Assembly (NCBI RefSeq): GCF_011764425.1
Contig: NZ_BLPF01000001.1
Span: 3,463,001 to 3,527,000 of the forward strand
Reading direction: 5' to 3'
DNA length: 64,000 nucleotides
From: Phytohabitans houttuyneae
Lineage (GTDB): Bacteria > Actinomycetota > Actinomycetes > Mycobacteriales > Micromonosporaceae
Below the pieces are notes generated by a model. It saw only the letters and a list, made by a program, of their open reading frames with translations. It ran no database searches and was not told the DNA's origin. A program made the position numbers and the translations under genes. Shown here in pieces: positions 47,253 to 56,629 of the stretch; positions within the stretch are counted from its first letter, which is position 1, and the number at the start of each line of letters is the position of its first letter.

Positions 47253-48194
47253 GTGTTCCGGTCTCTTGTCCTCTTCGCGGTCCTCGTCCCGGCGCTCTTC
47301 GCATCCGAGCCAGCGGCCGCCGAGCCGCGGGGTGACCAGTTGGACGGCAAGCTCTACGCGGCTGCCGAACGCCTCGAGCAGGTGATCGAGGAGTACAACG
47401 AGGTCCGCGACGACCTGCGCGCCACCCGCGGCAAGCAGGCCGCGCTGGCCGCACGCACCCTCCCGCTGGAGCGGGCCGCCGCCGCCGAGGAGGCGCGCAT
47501 CGGCATGATCGCGGCGACCGAGTACCGCAACAGCGGCGCCGGCCCCGCACTCGCCGTGATCACCTCCACCTCGCCGGAGGACTTCGCCGACCGGCTGCTC
47601 GTGCTCGACCGGCTGGCCGCACAGCAGCGCGCCGCCGTCGACAAGCTCACTGCGGCGCGGGCCCGGTTCGACGGCAGCCGGCGCGCGCTGGAGGCGGTCG
47701 CCGAGCAGCAGCAGGCGCAGCAGGAGCGGCTGGCCAGCCGGCGCAAGCAGATCGAACACGACATCACGCAGCTGGAGAGCCTGCGCGAGCGCAGCGGCTA
47801 CCGCCCGGCGACCGGGATCCGCGGCTTCAAGCCGGTCTTCTCCGCGGGCAAGGCCGGGGCGGCAGTGCGCTTCGCGTACGCCCAGCTGGGCAAGAGCTAC
47901 CGGTTCGGCGCCGAGGGACCGGACGCGTACGACTGCTCCGGGCTCACCTCGGCCGCGTGGAGCCGGGCCGGGGTCGCGCTCCCCCACAACGCGCGGCGGC
48001 AGCAGCAGGCGGTACACGGCGTGAGCCGCTCCGACCTGCGCCCCGGCGACCTCGTCTTCTACTACCGCAACGTGCGGCACGTCGGCATGTACGTGGGCGG
48101 CGGCAAGATAATCCACGCCCCACAACACGGCGAGCCGGTGCGCGTTGACAACGTCGACTACCAGCCGGTGCACAGCTTCGGTCGCCCCGGCTAG
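47253..48194 (+). CDS. NlpC/P60 peptidoglycan hydrolase with coiled coil
   Basis: 313-residue secreted D,L-endopeptidase, RipA-like in layout. The signal peptide (FRSLVLFAVLVPALFASEPA) is followed by two long helical coiled-coil segments (about residues 30-165), then an NlpC/P60 domain from about residue 195. Catalytic residues are Cys in DAYDCSGLTSAAW, His in YYRNVRHVGMYVGGG and a third polar residue in IIHAPQHGEPV. It would cut peptide stems in the cell wall, and the coiled coil is the usual regulator or docking part. The start is GTG at 47253; the gene is divergent from the His-rich protein. Confidence 0.93.
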   Translation: MFRSLVLFAVLVPALFASEPAAAEPRGDQLDGKLYAAAERLEQVIEEYNEVRDDLRATRGKQAALAARTLPLERAAAAEEARIGMIAATEYRNSGAGPALAVITSTSPEDFADRLLVLDRLAAQQRAAVDKLTAARARFDGSRRALEAVAEQQQAQQERLASRRKQIEHDITQLESLRERSGYRPATGIRGFKPVFSAGKAGAAVRFAYAQLGKSYRFGAEGPDAYDCSGLTSAAWSRAGVALPHNARRQQQAVHGVSRSDLRPGDLVFYYRNVRHVGMYVGGGKIIHAPQHGEPVRVDNVDYQPVHSFGRPG

Positions 48195-48288
48195 CTCGCG
48201 CGGCGACCGGGACGGCCCGCGCGCTGGAGACCTTTCGCGGTCAGGGTGAGCTTCTGGGAAATGTCCAACTCAAAACGAGATGTGAGCT

Positions 48289-48443
48289 GCCGCGATGTCC
48301 GCCGTGGTCCGGACCGTTGCGCGGGGACCCCGGGAAACGTGGAGCGCAGCGTCTTCTTGGGGTGCGTTCCCGCGGCCTCACCATCCGCGGTCGCTCAGCT
48401 CAACCCAGGAGCCGAACCGGCAGATCTTGGCAAGTTAGCGTCG
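48289..48443 (-). repeat. Dispersed intergenic repeat, copy B, beside the insertion sequence
   Basis: GCCGCGATGTCCGCCGTGGT and CCGGACCGTTGCGC (48289-48322) are followed by a non-matching insert, then CCGCGGCCTCACCATCCGCG, CTCAACCCAGGAGCC and CGGCAGATCTTGGCAAGTTA. The last part equals the reverse complement of 12595-12620 in copy A. The match ends at GCGTCG, exactly where the insertion sequence begins. Confidence 0.75.
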
Positions 48444-49945
48444 CTCGACTTTTGGGGTTTTGTTGATCTATGCGGCTGCTTCGGCCCAGGCTTGGTGGAC
48501 GGCGAGGATTTCGTCGGGGGTGGGGTTGCGGGGCTTGTCGGTACGAAATCGGGCGGTGATGAGGGTGCGGCGGAGTTTGGTGATCATGTCGTGGTAGGCG
48601 GGTTGGGTTTTGCTGCGGTACCAGGGTGCGGTCGCTCGTCGTTGGTTGGCTAGGTCGGGGTGGTGGCCGTGTAGGGCGTACCAGCACACGACCAGGGATT
48701 GGGTGAATAGTCCGAAGGGGACGGTGCGTTCGACGGCGGTGCGGGTGCGGGTGTGGGTCTGGCCGACGCCGGTGATCTGTTTCGCGTCCTGGAAGGCGAC
48801 CTCGATGGTCCAGCGGGTGGCGTAGCGGGTCACGATCTGCTCGGGTGGGCTGGTCAGGTCGGTGGTGACCAGGGCTAGGTCGTAGCCGGTTTTGGTGGTG
48901 CTGCCGGGTTCGCGGACCAGGATCACCCGGATGGTGCGGGATCGGTAGACGCCGTACCACAGGCAGGTGATGTCGGCGAGGTCGACGGTGTCGGTGCGGC
49001 CGTAGCGGCGCACCGTCGCGGTGGTCCAGGTCGTGTTGCCGGCGATCTGTGTGGGGGTGCCGAGTCTGGCGCCGATCCGGCGGGGTCGGCCGCGGGCGCC
49101 GGGGATCGGTGCGGCGATGGCCTGCAGTGCGGCGTTGGCGCGGAGTCGGCTGGTCAGCGACACCCCTTCGGGCAGGCCCCTGGTTCGGGCGGCGCCGACG
49201 GTGGCGCCGCCGGCGCCGTCGGCGCCGGCGTACCAGGCGTCGCCGACTACATGCACTTGCCGGCCGGGGCACGCCTGCACGATCGCGGTGACCAGCTGGC
49301 CGGCCAGCACCTGCTTACTCGGCGAGTGTGTGGTGCATAACGCGGCCGCTACTGGCAGGCAGACCGGCCGGTCCAGGAACGGCAGATCCACGATCAGGCC
49401 GGCCACGACCCAGCTGTTGCCCCACCCGACCCGGCTGTTCTTCGGCCGCTTCGCCGCGCCGTCGTGGAACCAGGCCGCCGCGTGGACCTTACGACCCGAG
49501 CGGCGAAACAGGGTGTCGTCCACCGCGACCACCAACGGCACGCCGGCCGGTAGCAGCCGCGTCACGACCAACCGGAGCACGGCCATGCCCAGAATGTCGA
49601 CGCACCAGCGGGCCCTGCCGAAGAACCAGTAAGCCCGGTAGTGGTGCCACACCCCGCCCAGACCGGCAGCGGTCAGCATGCCGGTCACCGTGCACCGGCC
49701 CGGCTGGGCGATCATCCCCGCCAGCAACGCGGTGAACGTGCGAAACGACGGCGCGGTAAAACACGGCCGGAGGGTCGCCAAAAGCGCGGCGAACGACGCC
49801 GGTAAAGTCTCGAACTGGAGCATCGGCGGCACTCTTCACGAAGAGGTACAAAGGCAACCGCCGATGCTCCCCCACCAACCCCAACCAACCCACCCCGCCA
49901 CACCGACTTTCACCCACACGGGACCCCAAAACCCCGAAAGTCGAG
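48444..49945 (-). mobile_element. IS701-like insertion sequence
   Basis: About 1.5 kb. The left end CTCGACTTTTGGGGTTTTG (48444-48462) and right end CAAAACCCCGAAAGTCGAG (49927-49945) are 19-bp inverted repeats with one mismatch. GCGTCG occurs directly outside both ends (48438-48443 and 49946-49951) and may be a 6-bp target duplication. One full-length transposase fills the element, so it is probably functional. Confidence 0.8.
48468..49832 (-). CDS. IS701-family DDE transposase
   Basis: 454-residue transposase that cuts and joins element ends. The probable DDE residues are Asp in VVAVDDTLFRRSGRKVH, Asp in VHVVGDAWYAGAD and Glu in RWTIEVAFQDAKQITG. The N-terminal part (TFTALLAGMIAQPGRCTVTG) resembles IS701-type enzymes. 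The frame is complete, with no disruption. Third-position G/C preference is a little lower than in neighbouring genes, as expected for acquired DNA. Confidence 0.9.
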   Translation of the reverse strand: MPPMLQFETLPASFAALLATLRPCFTAPSFRTFTALLAGMIAQPGRCTVTGMLTAAGLGGVWHHYRAYWFFGRARWCVDILGMAVLRLVVTRLLPAGVPLVVAVDDTLFRRSGRKVHAAAWFHDGAAKRPKNSRVGWGNSWVVAGLIVDLPFLDRPVCLPVAAALCTTHSPSKQVLAGQLVTAIVQACPGRQVHVVGDAWYAGADGAGGATVGAARTRGLPEGVSLTSRLRANAALQAIAAPIPGARGRPRRIGARLGTPTQIAGNTTWTTATVRRYGRTDTVDLADITCLWYGVYRSRTIRVILVREPGSTTKTGYDLALVTTDLTSPPEQIVTRYATRWTIEVAFQDAKQITGVGQTHTRTRTAVERTVPFGLFTQSLVVCWYALHGHHPDLANQRRATAPWYRSKTQPAYHDMITKLRRTLITARFRTDKPRNPTPDEILAVHQAWAEAAA

Positions 49946-50281
49946 GCGTCGAAATAACGCGCCAACTCACCAAAATCTCGACTGCGGCGCCGCTTGCGTC
50001 CGACGGATGGTCGCTGACGGTAGTAAGCCCTCCACGACGGCGGCGCAACGTGGGCGGAATCGGCGCCACAGTCCGTGGCTGTAGCGGTGTGGTCACCGAT
50101 CAGGTGCGGGCGGCGCAGATCTCCCCGGATTCGCGGGAGCGGGCTCTTTGGGGTGAGCTGGGCGACCGCGGACGGTGAGGCCGCGGGAGCAACGGTCCGG
50201 ACCACGACGGGCATCGCGGTAGCCCGGATCTGGTTCGAATTGGATCTTTAGAGACGGCTACCGCGGTCGCCCCCCAAACTC
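49946..50281. other. Gene-free stretch after the insertion sequence
   Basis: No supported gene. It holds the possible target duplication, an unremarkable 150 bp, and dispersed repeat copy C. The stretch 50236-50281 leads to the recQ stop codon. Confidence 0.6.
50100..50235 (+). repeat. Dispersed intergenic repeat, copy C
   Basis: Contains GGCGCAGATCTCCCCGG, GACCGCGGACGGTGAGGCCG, CGGGAGCAACGGTCCGGACC and ACGACGGGCATCGCGGTAGC. Relative to copy B it is inverted, so B and C face each other across the insertion sequence. Confidence 0.75.
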
Positions 50282-52375
50282 TTAGCCGCTCACCGCCAGT
50301 GCCAGCGGGAGGACCAGTGGGGCGCCGGCCCGGCGGAGCTGGCGTGCCGCCATCGTCATCGTCCAGCCGGAGTCGACCAGGTCGTCGACGAGCAGGACCG
50401 GACCGTCCAGTGTGTCCAGTGCGGAGGCCAGGTCGTCGGGCGGGGCGAAGCCGCCGTGCAGCGCGCGCACCCGCTGCGCGCTGTTGCCCCGCGCCCCGCC
50501 GCCCTCGCCGGCCGGTGGCAGCACGCCGAGCAGCGGCAGGCGCCCCACTGTCGCGATGTGCTCGGCCAGGCTGCGCACCAGCTGCGGGTGGCGGCGCGAG
50601 CCGACCGCCACGATGCCGGCCGGCCGTGCGGGCCACGGGTCGTCGCCGCGGGCCCAGGTCTTGAGCACCTCCACCACCGCGCCGGCCACGTCGGCCGGTA
50701 GTGGGGCGTCGGGCGCGTCGGCGCCGGCGACCGCGCGCAGTCGGGAGCCCCAGCCGAGGTCGGAGAGGCGGCCGACCGCCCGGCCGCTGGCCGCCTGCTC
50801 GTCCGGCGAGATCTTGCCGCGCAGGGACACGCCGACCTGCTCCAGGCCGGTGGGCCACAGCTTCTTCGGCGGTATCTCGACGCCGGCCCGCCCCAGAAAC
50901 GCCTGCGCGGCCGCGAGCGCGGGCGACGACACCTGCGCGTCGAAGCGCGGGCCGGTGCAGTTGTCACACCGTCCACACGGGACAGCGCCCGGGTCGTCGA
51001 GGCAGCGGCGCAGAAACTCCATCCGGCAATCGCCGGTCGCGGTGTACTCCCGCATCGACTGCTGCTCGGCCGTGCGCGCCTCGGCGACCCGGCGCAGGCG
51101 GGCCGCGTCGTACGTCCACGGGTCGCCGGTCGCCAGCCACCCGCCGCGCACCCGGCGGACCGCGCCGTCGACGTCGAGCACCTTGAGCATCAGCTCCAGC
51201 CGGGTGCGGCGCAGGTCGACGATCGGCTCCAGCGCGGGCGTCGAGAGTGGACGGTCGCTGGAGAGCGCCGCCAGCACGGTGCGCACCTGGTCTTCCGGCG
51301 GAAACGCGAGCGAGGCGAAGTACCGCCAGATCGCCTGGTCCTCGGGGCCGGGCAGCAGCAGCACCTCGGCCTGCTCGACCGCGCGGCCGGCGCGGCCGAC
51401 CTGCTGGTAGTACGCGATCGGCGACGGCGGCGCCCCAAGGTGGACCACGAAGCCCAGGTCGGGCTTGTCGAAGCCCATGCCCAGCGCGGACGTGGCGATC
51501 AGCGCCTTGACCTTGTTGTCCAGCAGGTCCTGCTCGGCGGAGCGGCGGTCGGCGTCGTCGGACTGCCCGGTGTAGGACGCGACGGGGTACCCGCGGGAGC
51601 GCAGGAACTCGGCCGTCTCGCCCGCCGCCGCGACCGTCAGCGTGTAGACGATCCCGGAGCCGGGCAGCTTGTCGAGGTGGTCGGCCAGCCACGCGAGGCG
51701 GTGCGCCGGCGTGCCGAGGTCGAGCACGGCCAGGCGCAGCGAGTCGCGGTCGAGCGGGCCGCGCAGCACGAGCGCGTCGCCGAGCTGGTCGGCCACGTCG
51801 GCGGTGACCCGTGCGTTGGCGGTCGCGGTGGTGGCGAGCACCGGCGTGTGCTCGGGCAGGCCGGCCAGGAAGGTGCGCAGCCGCCGGTAGTCGGGGCGGA
51901 AGTCGTGCCCCCAGTCGGAGACGCAGTGCGCCTCGTCGACCACCAGCAGCCCGGTGGTGGCGGCCAGCCGGGGCAGCACGGTGTCGCGGAAGTCCGGGTT
52001 GTTGAGACGCTCCGGGCTGATCAGCAACACGTCGACGGCGCCGGCGCGGATCTCGTCGGTGATCTGCTCCCACTCGTCGAGGTTGGCCGAGTTGATCGTG
52101 CGGGCGTGGATGCCGGCGCGGGCGGCGGCCTCCACCTGGTTGCGCATGAGCGCGAGCAGCGGGGACACGATGACCGTCGGCCCGGCCGTGCGGTCTTCGC
52201 GCAGGAGCGCGGTCGCCACGAAGTAGACGGCGGACTTGCCCCACCCGGTGCGCTGCACGCAGAGCACCCGCCGCCGCTGGGCGACCAGCGCCTCGATCGC
52301 CGTCCACTGGTCTTCGCGCAGCTTGGCATGGTCGCCGGCCAGGCGCCGGAGGATGGCTTCCGCTTGTTCCCGCAT
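50282..52375 (-). CDS. RecQ-type DNA helicase with a C-terminal phosphoribosyltransferase-like domain
   Basis: 697-residue SF2 helicase. Core motifs are RTGWGKSAVYF (motif I), VVDEAHCVSDWGHDFRPDYR (DEAH and RecQ motif), LATTATANARV (III), ATSALGMGFDKPDLGFVVHL (V) and YYQQVGRAGRA (VI). The RecQ zinc site appears as CRMEFLRRCLDDP...CGRCDNC (about residue 415-435). The C-terminal 180 residues contain GPVLLVDDLVDSGWTMTMAA, the PRPP-loop signature of phosphoribosyltransferases, and LVRSLAEHIATVGRLP. This fusion is known in actinobacteria, but the role of the transferase-like part is not established. Likely in recombination or repair. Confidence 0.92.
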   Translation of the reverse strand: MREQAEAILRRLAGDHAKLREDQWTAIEALVAQRRRVLCVQRTGWGKSAVYFVATALLREDRTAGPTVIVSPLLALMRNQVEAAARAGIHARTINSANLDEWEQITDEIRAGAVDVLLISPERLNNPDFRDTVLPRLAATTGLLVVDEAHCVSDWGHDFRPDYRRLRTFLAGLPEHTPVLATTATANARVTADVADQLGDALVLRGPLDRDSLRLAVLDLGTPAHRLAWLADHLDKLPGSGIVYTLTVAAAGETAEFLRSRGYPVASYTGQSDDADRRSAEQDLLDNKVKALIATSALGMGFDKPDLGFVVHLGAPPSPIAYYQQVGRAGRAVEQAEVLLLPGPEDQAIWRYFASLAFPPEDQVRTVLAALSSDRPLSTPALEPIVDLRRTRLELMLKVLDVDGAVRRVRGGWLATGDPWTYDAARLRRVAEARTAEQQSMREYTATGDCRMEFLRRCLDDPGAVPCGRCDNCTGPRFDAQVSSPALAAAQAFLGRAGVEIPPKKLWPTGLEQVGVSLRGKISPDEQAASGRAVGRLSDLGWGSRLRAVAGADAPDAPLPADVAGAVVEVLKTWARGDDPWPARPAGIVAVGSRRHPQLVRSLAEHIATVGRLPLLGVLPPAGEGGGARGNSAQRVRALHGGFAPPDDLASALDTLDGPVLLVDDLVDSGWTMTMAARQLRRAGAPLVLPLALAVSG

Positions 52376-52533
52376 CGCCCCTTCTTACCAACCCGCCCCG
52401 ACATCGGCCGCCCGACGCACGCCGATCATGGCTGTTCATGCCGTTACCGGTTCATTACCGCCGGTAGGATTCGCTACTTTGATCGGCAGAACACGCTAAT
52501 AATGCGCCCTTTCCGGACACGTCCGGTGACGCC

Positions 52534-52539
52534 TAGCGT
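52534..52539 (+). promoter_or_regulatory. -10 box of a leaderless envelope-protein gene
   Basis: TAGCGT lies 7 nt before the GTG at 52547. Confidence 0.45.
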
Positions 52540-52546
52540 GGGCGTT

Positions 52547-53452
52547 GTGAAGGGCGGACGACGCTTTGTGATGCGGGCGGCCGTGGTGGGCCTCGGGCTC
52601 GCCGGGTTGGCGCTGACCGTACCCACCTTCGCGGCCAGCAAGGACAAGAAGGCCGCCCCGGCCAGGCACTGCTGCGCCGTCAAGCTGGACGGGCCCGCCC
52701 GCACCGTGACCGCGGGCGGCGAGCCGGCCAGCTTCGACCTCGTGGTGAGCCGCTCCGACAAGGGCTGCACACAGACCCGGCGCACGATCACGGTACGGCT
52801 GAAGGGCCTCGCCACCGAGCACGTCCGCCTCGAACGGGTGGTCTCCGGACAGGTGCTCGCGCTGCGCGAGACCTCTGCCGAGCCCGGCACCGTCGAGGCG
52901 GTCGACCCTCTGGTCGACTCGAAGCTGATCTGCGGCAAGGACACCGCGGTGGCGGCCAGCTACCGGATCGCGTTCCTTGAGGGTTCGCCGTTCGGGCGGG
53001 CCGAGCTCGTCGTCTCGGCACACGCGGTCAGCGGAAAGCTGCTGGACAGCGCCCGGGCGACGACCGCCGTGGTCGAGGCGGTCGGCTCGACGACGCCACC
53101 GCCCGAGACCGCCGCGCCAGAGACCACAGCGCCGCCGCCGGTCACCGAAGCGCCGGTGGAGGAGACGACCGCGCCGCCCCTGCAGCAGGCACCGGTACCG
53201 CCGGACTCGGTGGCCCGCCCGCCGCTCCGGCCGGCCGCGGAGGTCGACCCGCTCTCCACGACGCTGCTCACCGCCAGCATCGTCTTCGCGCTCGCGGCGA
53301 TGCTGCTCGTCGGCGTGCTCTGGCGGCTGCGCCGCACCCCCACCGCCGACGAGGCACCCACGACGACGCTCCCGCCCGGCGTGGGCGCCGAGCTGGCGAT
53401 GCTCCAGGAAGGCGACGGTGCCGCCGGCCACACGCGACCGGCGGCACCGTAG
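52547..53452 (+). CDS. Cell-envelope protein with signal peptide and C-terminal membrane anchor
   Basis: 301-residue exported protein. A signal peptide (VMRAAVVGLGLAGLALTVPT) leads into an all-beta domain of about 130 residues with four cysteines (HCCAVKL, KGCTQTRR, KLICGKD). A Pro/Thr/Glu-rich wall-spanning linker follows (about residues 178-232), then a final transmembrane helix (LLTASIVFALAAMLLVGVLW) and a short basic tail. There is no LPxTG sorting motif. Function unknown; similar one-anchor Cys-containing proteins are common in actinomycetes. The GTG at 52547 fits the leaderless pattern. Confidence 0.8.
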   Translation: MKGGRRFVMRAAVVGLGLAGLALTVPTFAASKDKKAAPARHCCAVKLDGPARTVTAGGEPASFDLVVSRSDKGCTQTRRTITVRLKGLATEHVRLERVVSGQVLALRETSAEPGTVEAVDPLVDSKLICGKDTAVAASYRIAFLEGSPFGRAELVVSAHAVSGKLLDSARATTAVVEAVGSTTPPPETAAPETTAPPPVTEAPVEETTAPPLQQAPVPPDSVARPPLRPAAEVDPLSTTLLTASIVFALAAMLLVGVLWRLRRTPTADEAPTTTLPPGVGAELAMLQEGDGAAGHTRPAAP

Positions 53453-53459
53453 AGATCGT

Positions 53460-54551
53460 TTACTTCGCGAAGCCCACGCGGGCGGCCACGGCCGTGTCCG
53501 GGTGGTCGCTGAACACGCCGTCGATGCCCAGCCCGTAGTAGAGCGCGAACTCGGCGAAGATGTCACCGCGCGCGTTCGGGTCGGTGCCGATGCGGAAGTC
53601 GGCCGGCAGAAACTGGTTTTCCGCCCGGAACGTCCACGCGTGCACGATCAGGTCGTTGCGGTGGGCGTCGCGGATCAGCGTGGTCGGCGCCAGCAGCTTG
53701 CCCGAGGCGTCGCGCGGCACGATGAGGCTCTTCTCCACGCCCACGCCGTCGGCGTACCCGCTGATCCACTTCAGGCCGGCCGGCTTGACCAGGTCGGCGT
53801 AGGTGCGGGTGTCGCCCGCCACCACGAAGTCGTAGGGCCGGCCGGACGCGTTGATCAGCTGGGCCAGCTTGACGTCGATCAGCGTGTCGAGCTTGCGCAG
53901 GTTGGCGGTCTCGAAGGACTGGATGATCACCGCGTCCTTCTTCTCGTTGAGCCGGTTGCGCTTGAGGACGCGGACCAGCGGCTCCTCCAGCGGCAGGCCG
54001 ATGCCCTGGAAGTAGGTCGGGTGCTTGGTCTCCGGGTACACGCCGATCGTGCGGCCGTGCCGGCGGCTCTCGGCCCGGGCCAGGTCGACGACCTCCTGGA
54101 AGGTCGGGATCTCGAGCTTGCCGTCGAAGGCCGTGTTGGTCGGGCGCACCTGAGGCAGCCGCTCCTTGGCCCGCAGCGTCTTCAGCTCAGCCAGCGTGAA
54201 GTCCTCGGTGAACCAACCGGTGACCGACACGCCGTCGATCGTCTTGGTCACCCGCCGGCCCGCGAACTCGGGCTTCGTGGAGACGTCCGTGGTACCGGAG
54301 ATCTCGTTTTCGTGCCGGGCCACGAGGACGCCGTCCTTGGTGGAGACAAGGTCCGGCTCGATGTAGTCGGCTCCCGCCGCGATCGCCAGCCGGTACGCCT
54401 CGAGCGTGTGCTCGGGGCGGTAGCCGCTGGCCCCGCGGTGTCCGATGACGGTCGGCTCCTCGTCGCGGTGCGCGACGGCGCCGGAAGGTACGGCGATGAT
54501 GGCCGCCAGCATAGCGCCGGTCAGGACCACAACTGGAAGTTTGGTTCGCAC
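53460..54551 (-). CDS. Secreted glycerophosphodiester phosphodiesterase
   Basis: 363-residue GDPD-family enzyme that releases glycerol-3-phosphate from glycerophosphodiesters. From the GTG at 54551 there is a clear signal peptide (RTKLPVVVLTGAMLAAIIAV) ahead of VIGHRGASGYRPEHTLEAYR, which holds the HR and HT catalytic pair. Further signatures are GADYIEPDLVSTKDGVLVARHEN and GVYPETKHPTYF. The domain is the large GlpQ type. A longer start at 54614 is possible, but it would leave only 5 bp to the divergent trkH gene and weaken the signal peptide. Confidence 0.92.
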   Translation of the reverse strand: MRTKLPVVVLTGAMLAAIIAVPSGAVAHRDEEPTVIGHRGASGYRPEHTLEAYRLAIAAGADYIEPDLVSTKDGVLVARHENEISGTTDVSTKPEFAGRRVTKTIDGVSVTGWFTEDFTLAELKTLRAKERLPQVRPTNTAFDGKLEIPTFQEVVDLARAESRRHGRTIGVYPETKHPTYFQGIGLPLEEPLVRVLKRNRLNEKKDAVIIQSFETANLRKLDTLIDVKLAQLINASGRPYDFVVAGDTRTYADLVKPAGLKWISGYADGVGVEKSLIVPRDASGKLLAPTTLIRDAHRNDLIVHAWTFRAENQFLPADFRIGTDPNARGDIFAEFALYYGLGIDGVFSDHPDTAVAARVGFAK

Positions 54552-54619
54552 GGCCAGAGTCAAGCCGCCCCGGACTAAGACAGACTGTCCAATGATCGGC
54601 CGTGATATGAACATGCCTG

Positions 54620-55956
54620 ATGCGCCGGACCCTGCAGCACCCCGCTCGGATCGTGCCGCTCGCGTTTCTGGCTGTGATCGCGATCGGCACCATCCTGCTC
54701 ATGCTCCCCGTCTCCCGCCGCGGGACGGGTAACGCGTCCTTCATGACGGCGTGGTTCACGGCCACGTCCGCGATCACCACGTCCGGGATGACGACGGTGG
54801 ACACCGCGACGTACTGGTCGAACTTCGGGCACGTGATGCTGGCGGTGCTCACCCAGATCGGCGGCTACGGCATCGCGACGATGGCGACGCTGCTCGGCCT
54901 GCTCGTCTCCCAGCGGCTGGGGCTGCGTGGCCGCCTGATGGCCCGCGCGGAGACCAGCAGCGGCCTGGCGCTCGGCGAGATCCGCACGGTGCTCACGCTG
55001 GCCGCGGTCGTGATGTTCGCCAGCGAGCTCGTGATCACCGTGATCGTGGCCGGCCGGCTCTGGCTGACCTACGACGAGCCGCTGGGTTCGGCCCTGTGGG
55101 AGGGCGCGTTCAACTCGATCCAGGCGTTCAACAACTCGGGCTTCTCGCTACGCAGTGACGGCCTGTTCAGTTTCGTCGACGACTGGTGGATCTGCGTGCC
55201 CCTGGTCCTCGGCGTGATCATCGGCGGCCTGGGTGTGCCCGTGCTCTACGAGCTTGTCCGCGAGCTGCGCAAGCCGGCCGCCTGGTCGACGCACACCCGG
55301 CTGACGGTGTGGGGCTCGGTGGTGCTGCTGGTCGTGGGCTTCGTGACCGTGCTGGCATTCGAATGGGCCAACCCGGACACCCTCGGGCCGCTCGGTGTCA
55401 CCGAGAAGATCCTGGCCTCCTTCGTTCAGGGCACAATTCCCCGATCCGGTGGCTTCAACACCGTCGACTACGGCGCGATGGACACCGACACGACGACGAT
55501 CGTCACCGGCCTGATGTTCATCGGCGGTGGCAGCGCGAGCACGGCCGGCGGCATCAAGGTCACCACGTTCTTCCTGCTCGCCTACGTCATCTGGACCGAG
55601 GTGCGGGGCGAGCGTGACGTCGTCGTCGGGCGCCGCCGCATCGCCGAGGCGACCCAGCGGCAGGCGACCACGGTCGCCCTCCTCGGGGTGGCGACGGTCG
55701 CCGGGGTACCTTGGCGCTGCTCGCCCTCACCAAGGGTGTGCCGCTGGACCGGGCGCTGGTCGAGGTCACGTCGGCGTTCAGCACGGCTGGCATCACGGTC
55801 GGGCTGACCCCGGAGCTGCCGGTGTCCGGGCAGATGGTGATGATCGCGTTGATGTTCATCGGCCGGGTGGGCCCGATCGCCGTCGCCTCGGCGCTGGCGC
55901 TCAACACCCGCCACCGGCAGTACCGATACCCGGAGGAGCGACCCATCGTTGGCTGA
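54620..55956 (+). CDS. trkH: Trk/Ktr potassium transporter membrane subunit, one frameshift
   Basis: Potassium-translocating subunit of 445 residues after correction. Selectivity-filter repeats are TSAITTSGMTTVDTA, IQAFNNSGFSLRSDG, IPRSGGFNTVDYGAM and TSAFSTAGITVGLTP, the last lying after the break. At 55707-55710 (four G) the frame is lost after GVATVAG; one added G gives GTLALLALTKGVPLDRALVE and a stop at 55956 overlapping trkA by 8 bp. All four pore loops are then present, so a sequencing error is more likely than inactivation. It works with the RCK subunit encoded next. Confidence 0.92.
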
Positions 55957-56626
55957 CAAATCGAAAGCGCCGACCGCTGACGAAAACGTGGCGGTGATCG
56001 GGCTGGGCCGCTTCGGCGGCCAGGTGGCCGAGTCGCTGACCCGGCTGGGGCATGAGGTGCTCGGCGTCGACGAAAACACCAAGCTGGTACAGCAGTGGTC
56101 CGACCGGCTCACCCACGTCGTGCAGGCCGACGCCACCGACGAGGAGGTGCTGCGGCAGATCGGGATGACCGAGTTCTCCCGCGCGGTCGTCGGCATCGGC
56201 AGCGACATCGAGGCGAGCGTGCTGACCGTGCTGGCGCTCACCGAGGTGGGCGTGCGGGAGATCTGGGCCAAGGCGATCTCCGTGAAGCACGGCAAGATCC
56301 TGCGCTCGGTCGGCGCCCACCACGTGATCTACCCCGAGGCGACGATGGGCGAACGGGTTGCCCACCTGATCACCAGCCGCATGCTCGACTTCATCGAGCT
56401 CGAAGACGGTTTCGCGATCGCCAAGACTCGCGCGCCCCGCGAGGCCACCGGCCGCACGCTGGCCGAGGTGGGGCTGCGCACGAAGTACGGGGTGACCGTG
56501 GTCGGGGTCAAGCTGCACGGGACGGACTTCGTGTACGCGACGCCGGAGACCGTCGTGCCCAACGGCGCGGTGCTGATCGTGGCCGGCAACACCGAGCAGG
56601 TGCAGCGCTTCGCCGCCACGACGTAG
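55949..56626 (+). CDS. trkA: Trk/Ktr potassium uptake regulatory subunit (RCK domain)
   Basis: 225-residue cytoplasmic gating subunit with an RCK_N Rossmann domain (VAVIGLGRFGGQVAESLTRL; GVDENTKLVQQW; ADATDEEVLRQIG) and an RCK_C domain from about residue 140 (EATGRTLAEVGLRTKYGVTV). It binds nucleotide and opens the TrkH channel. The start codon is TTG at 55949, overlapping the trkH stop, so expression is coupled. It is convergent with the kinase gene, which ends 3 bp away. Confidence 0.94.
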   Translation: MADKSKAPTADENVAVIGLGRFGGQVAESLTRLGHEVLGVDENTKLVQQWSDRLTHVVQADATDEEVLRQIGMTEFSRAVVGIGSDIEASVLTVLALTEVGVREIWAKAISVKHGKILRSVGAHHVIYPEATMGERVAHLITSRMLDFIELEDGFAIAKTRAPREATGRTLAEVGLRTKYGVTVVGVKLHGTDFVYATPETVVPNGAVLIVAGNTEQVQRFAATT

Positions 56627-56629
56627 CGG

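Noticed and set aside
48438-49951. Composite transposon bounded by repeats B and C
   Set aside because: No cargo gene besides the transposase lies between them, and the repeats also occur elsewhere without the element; kept only as a repeat/IS association.
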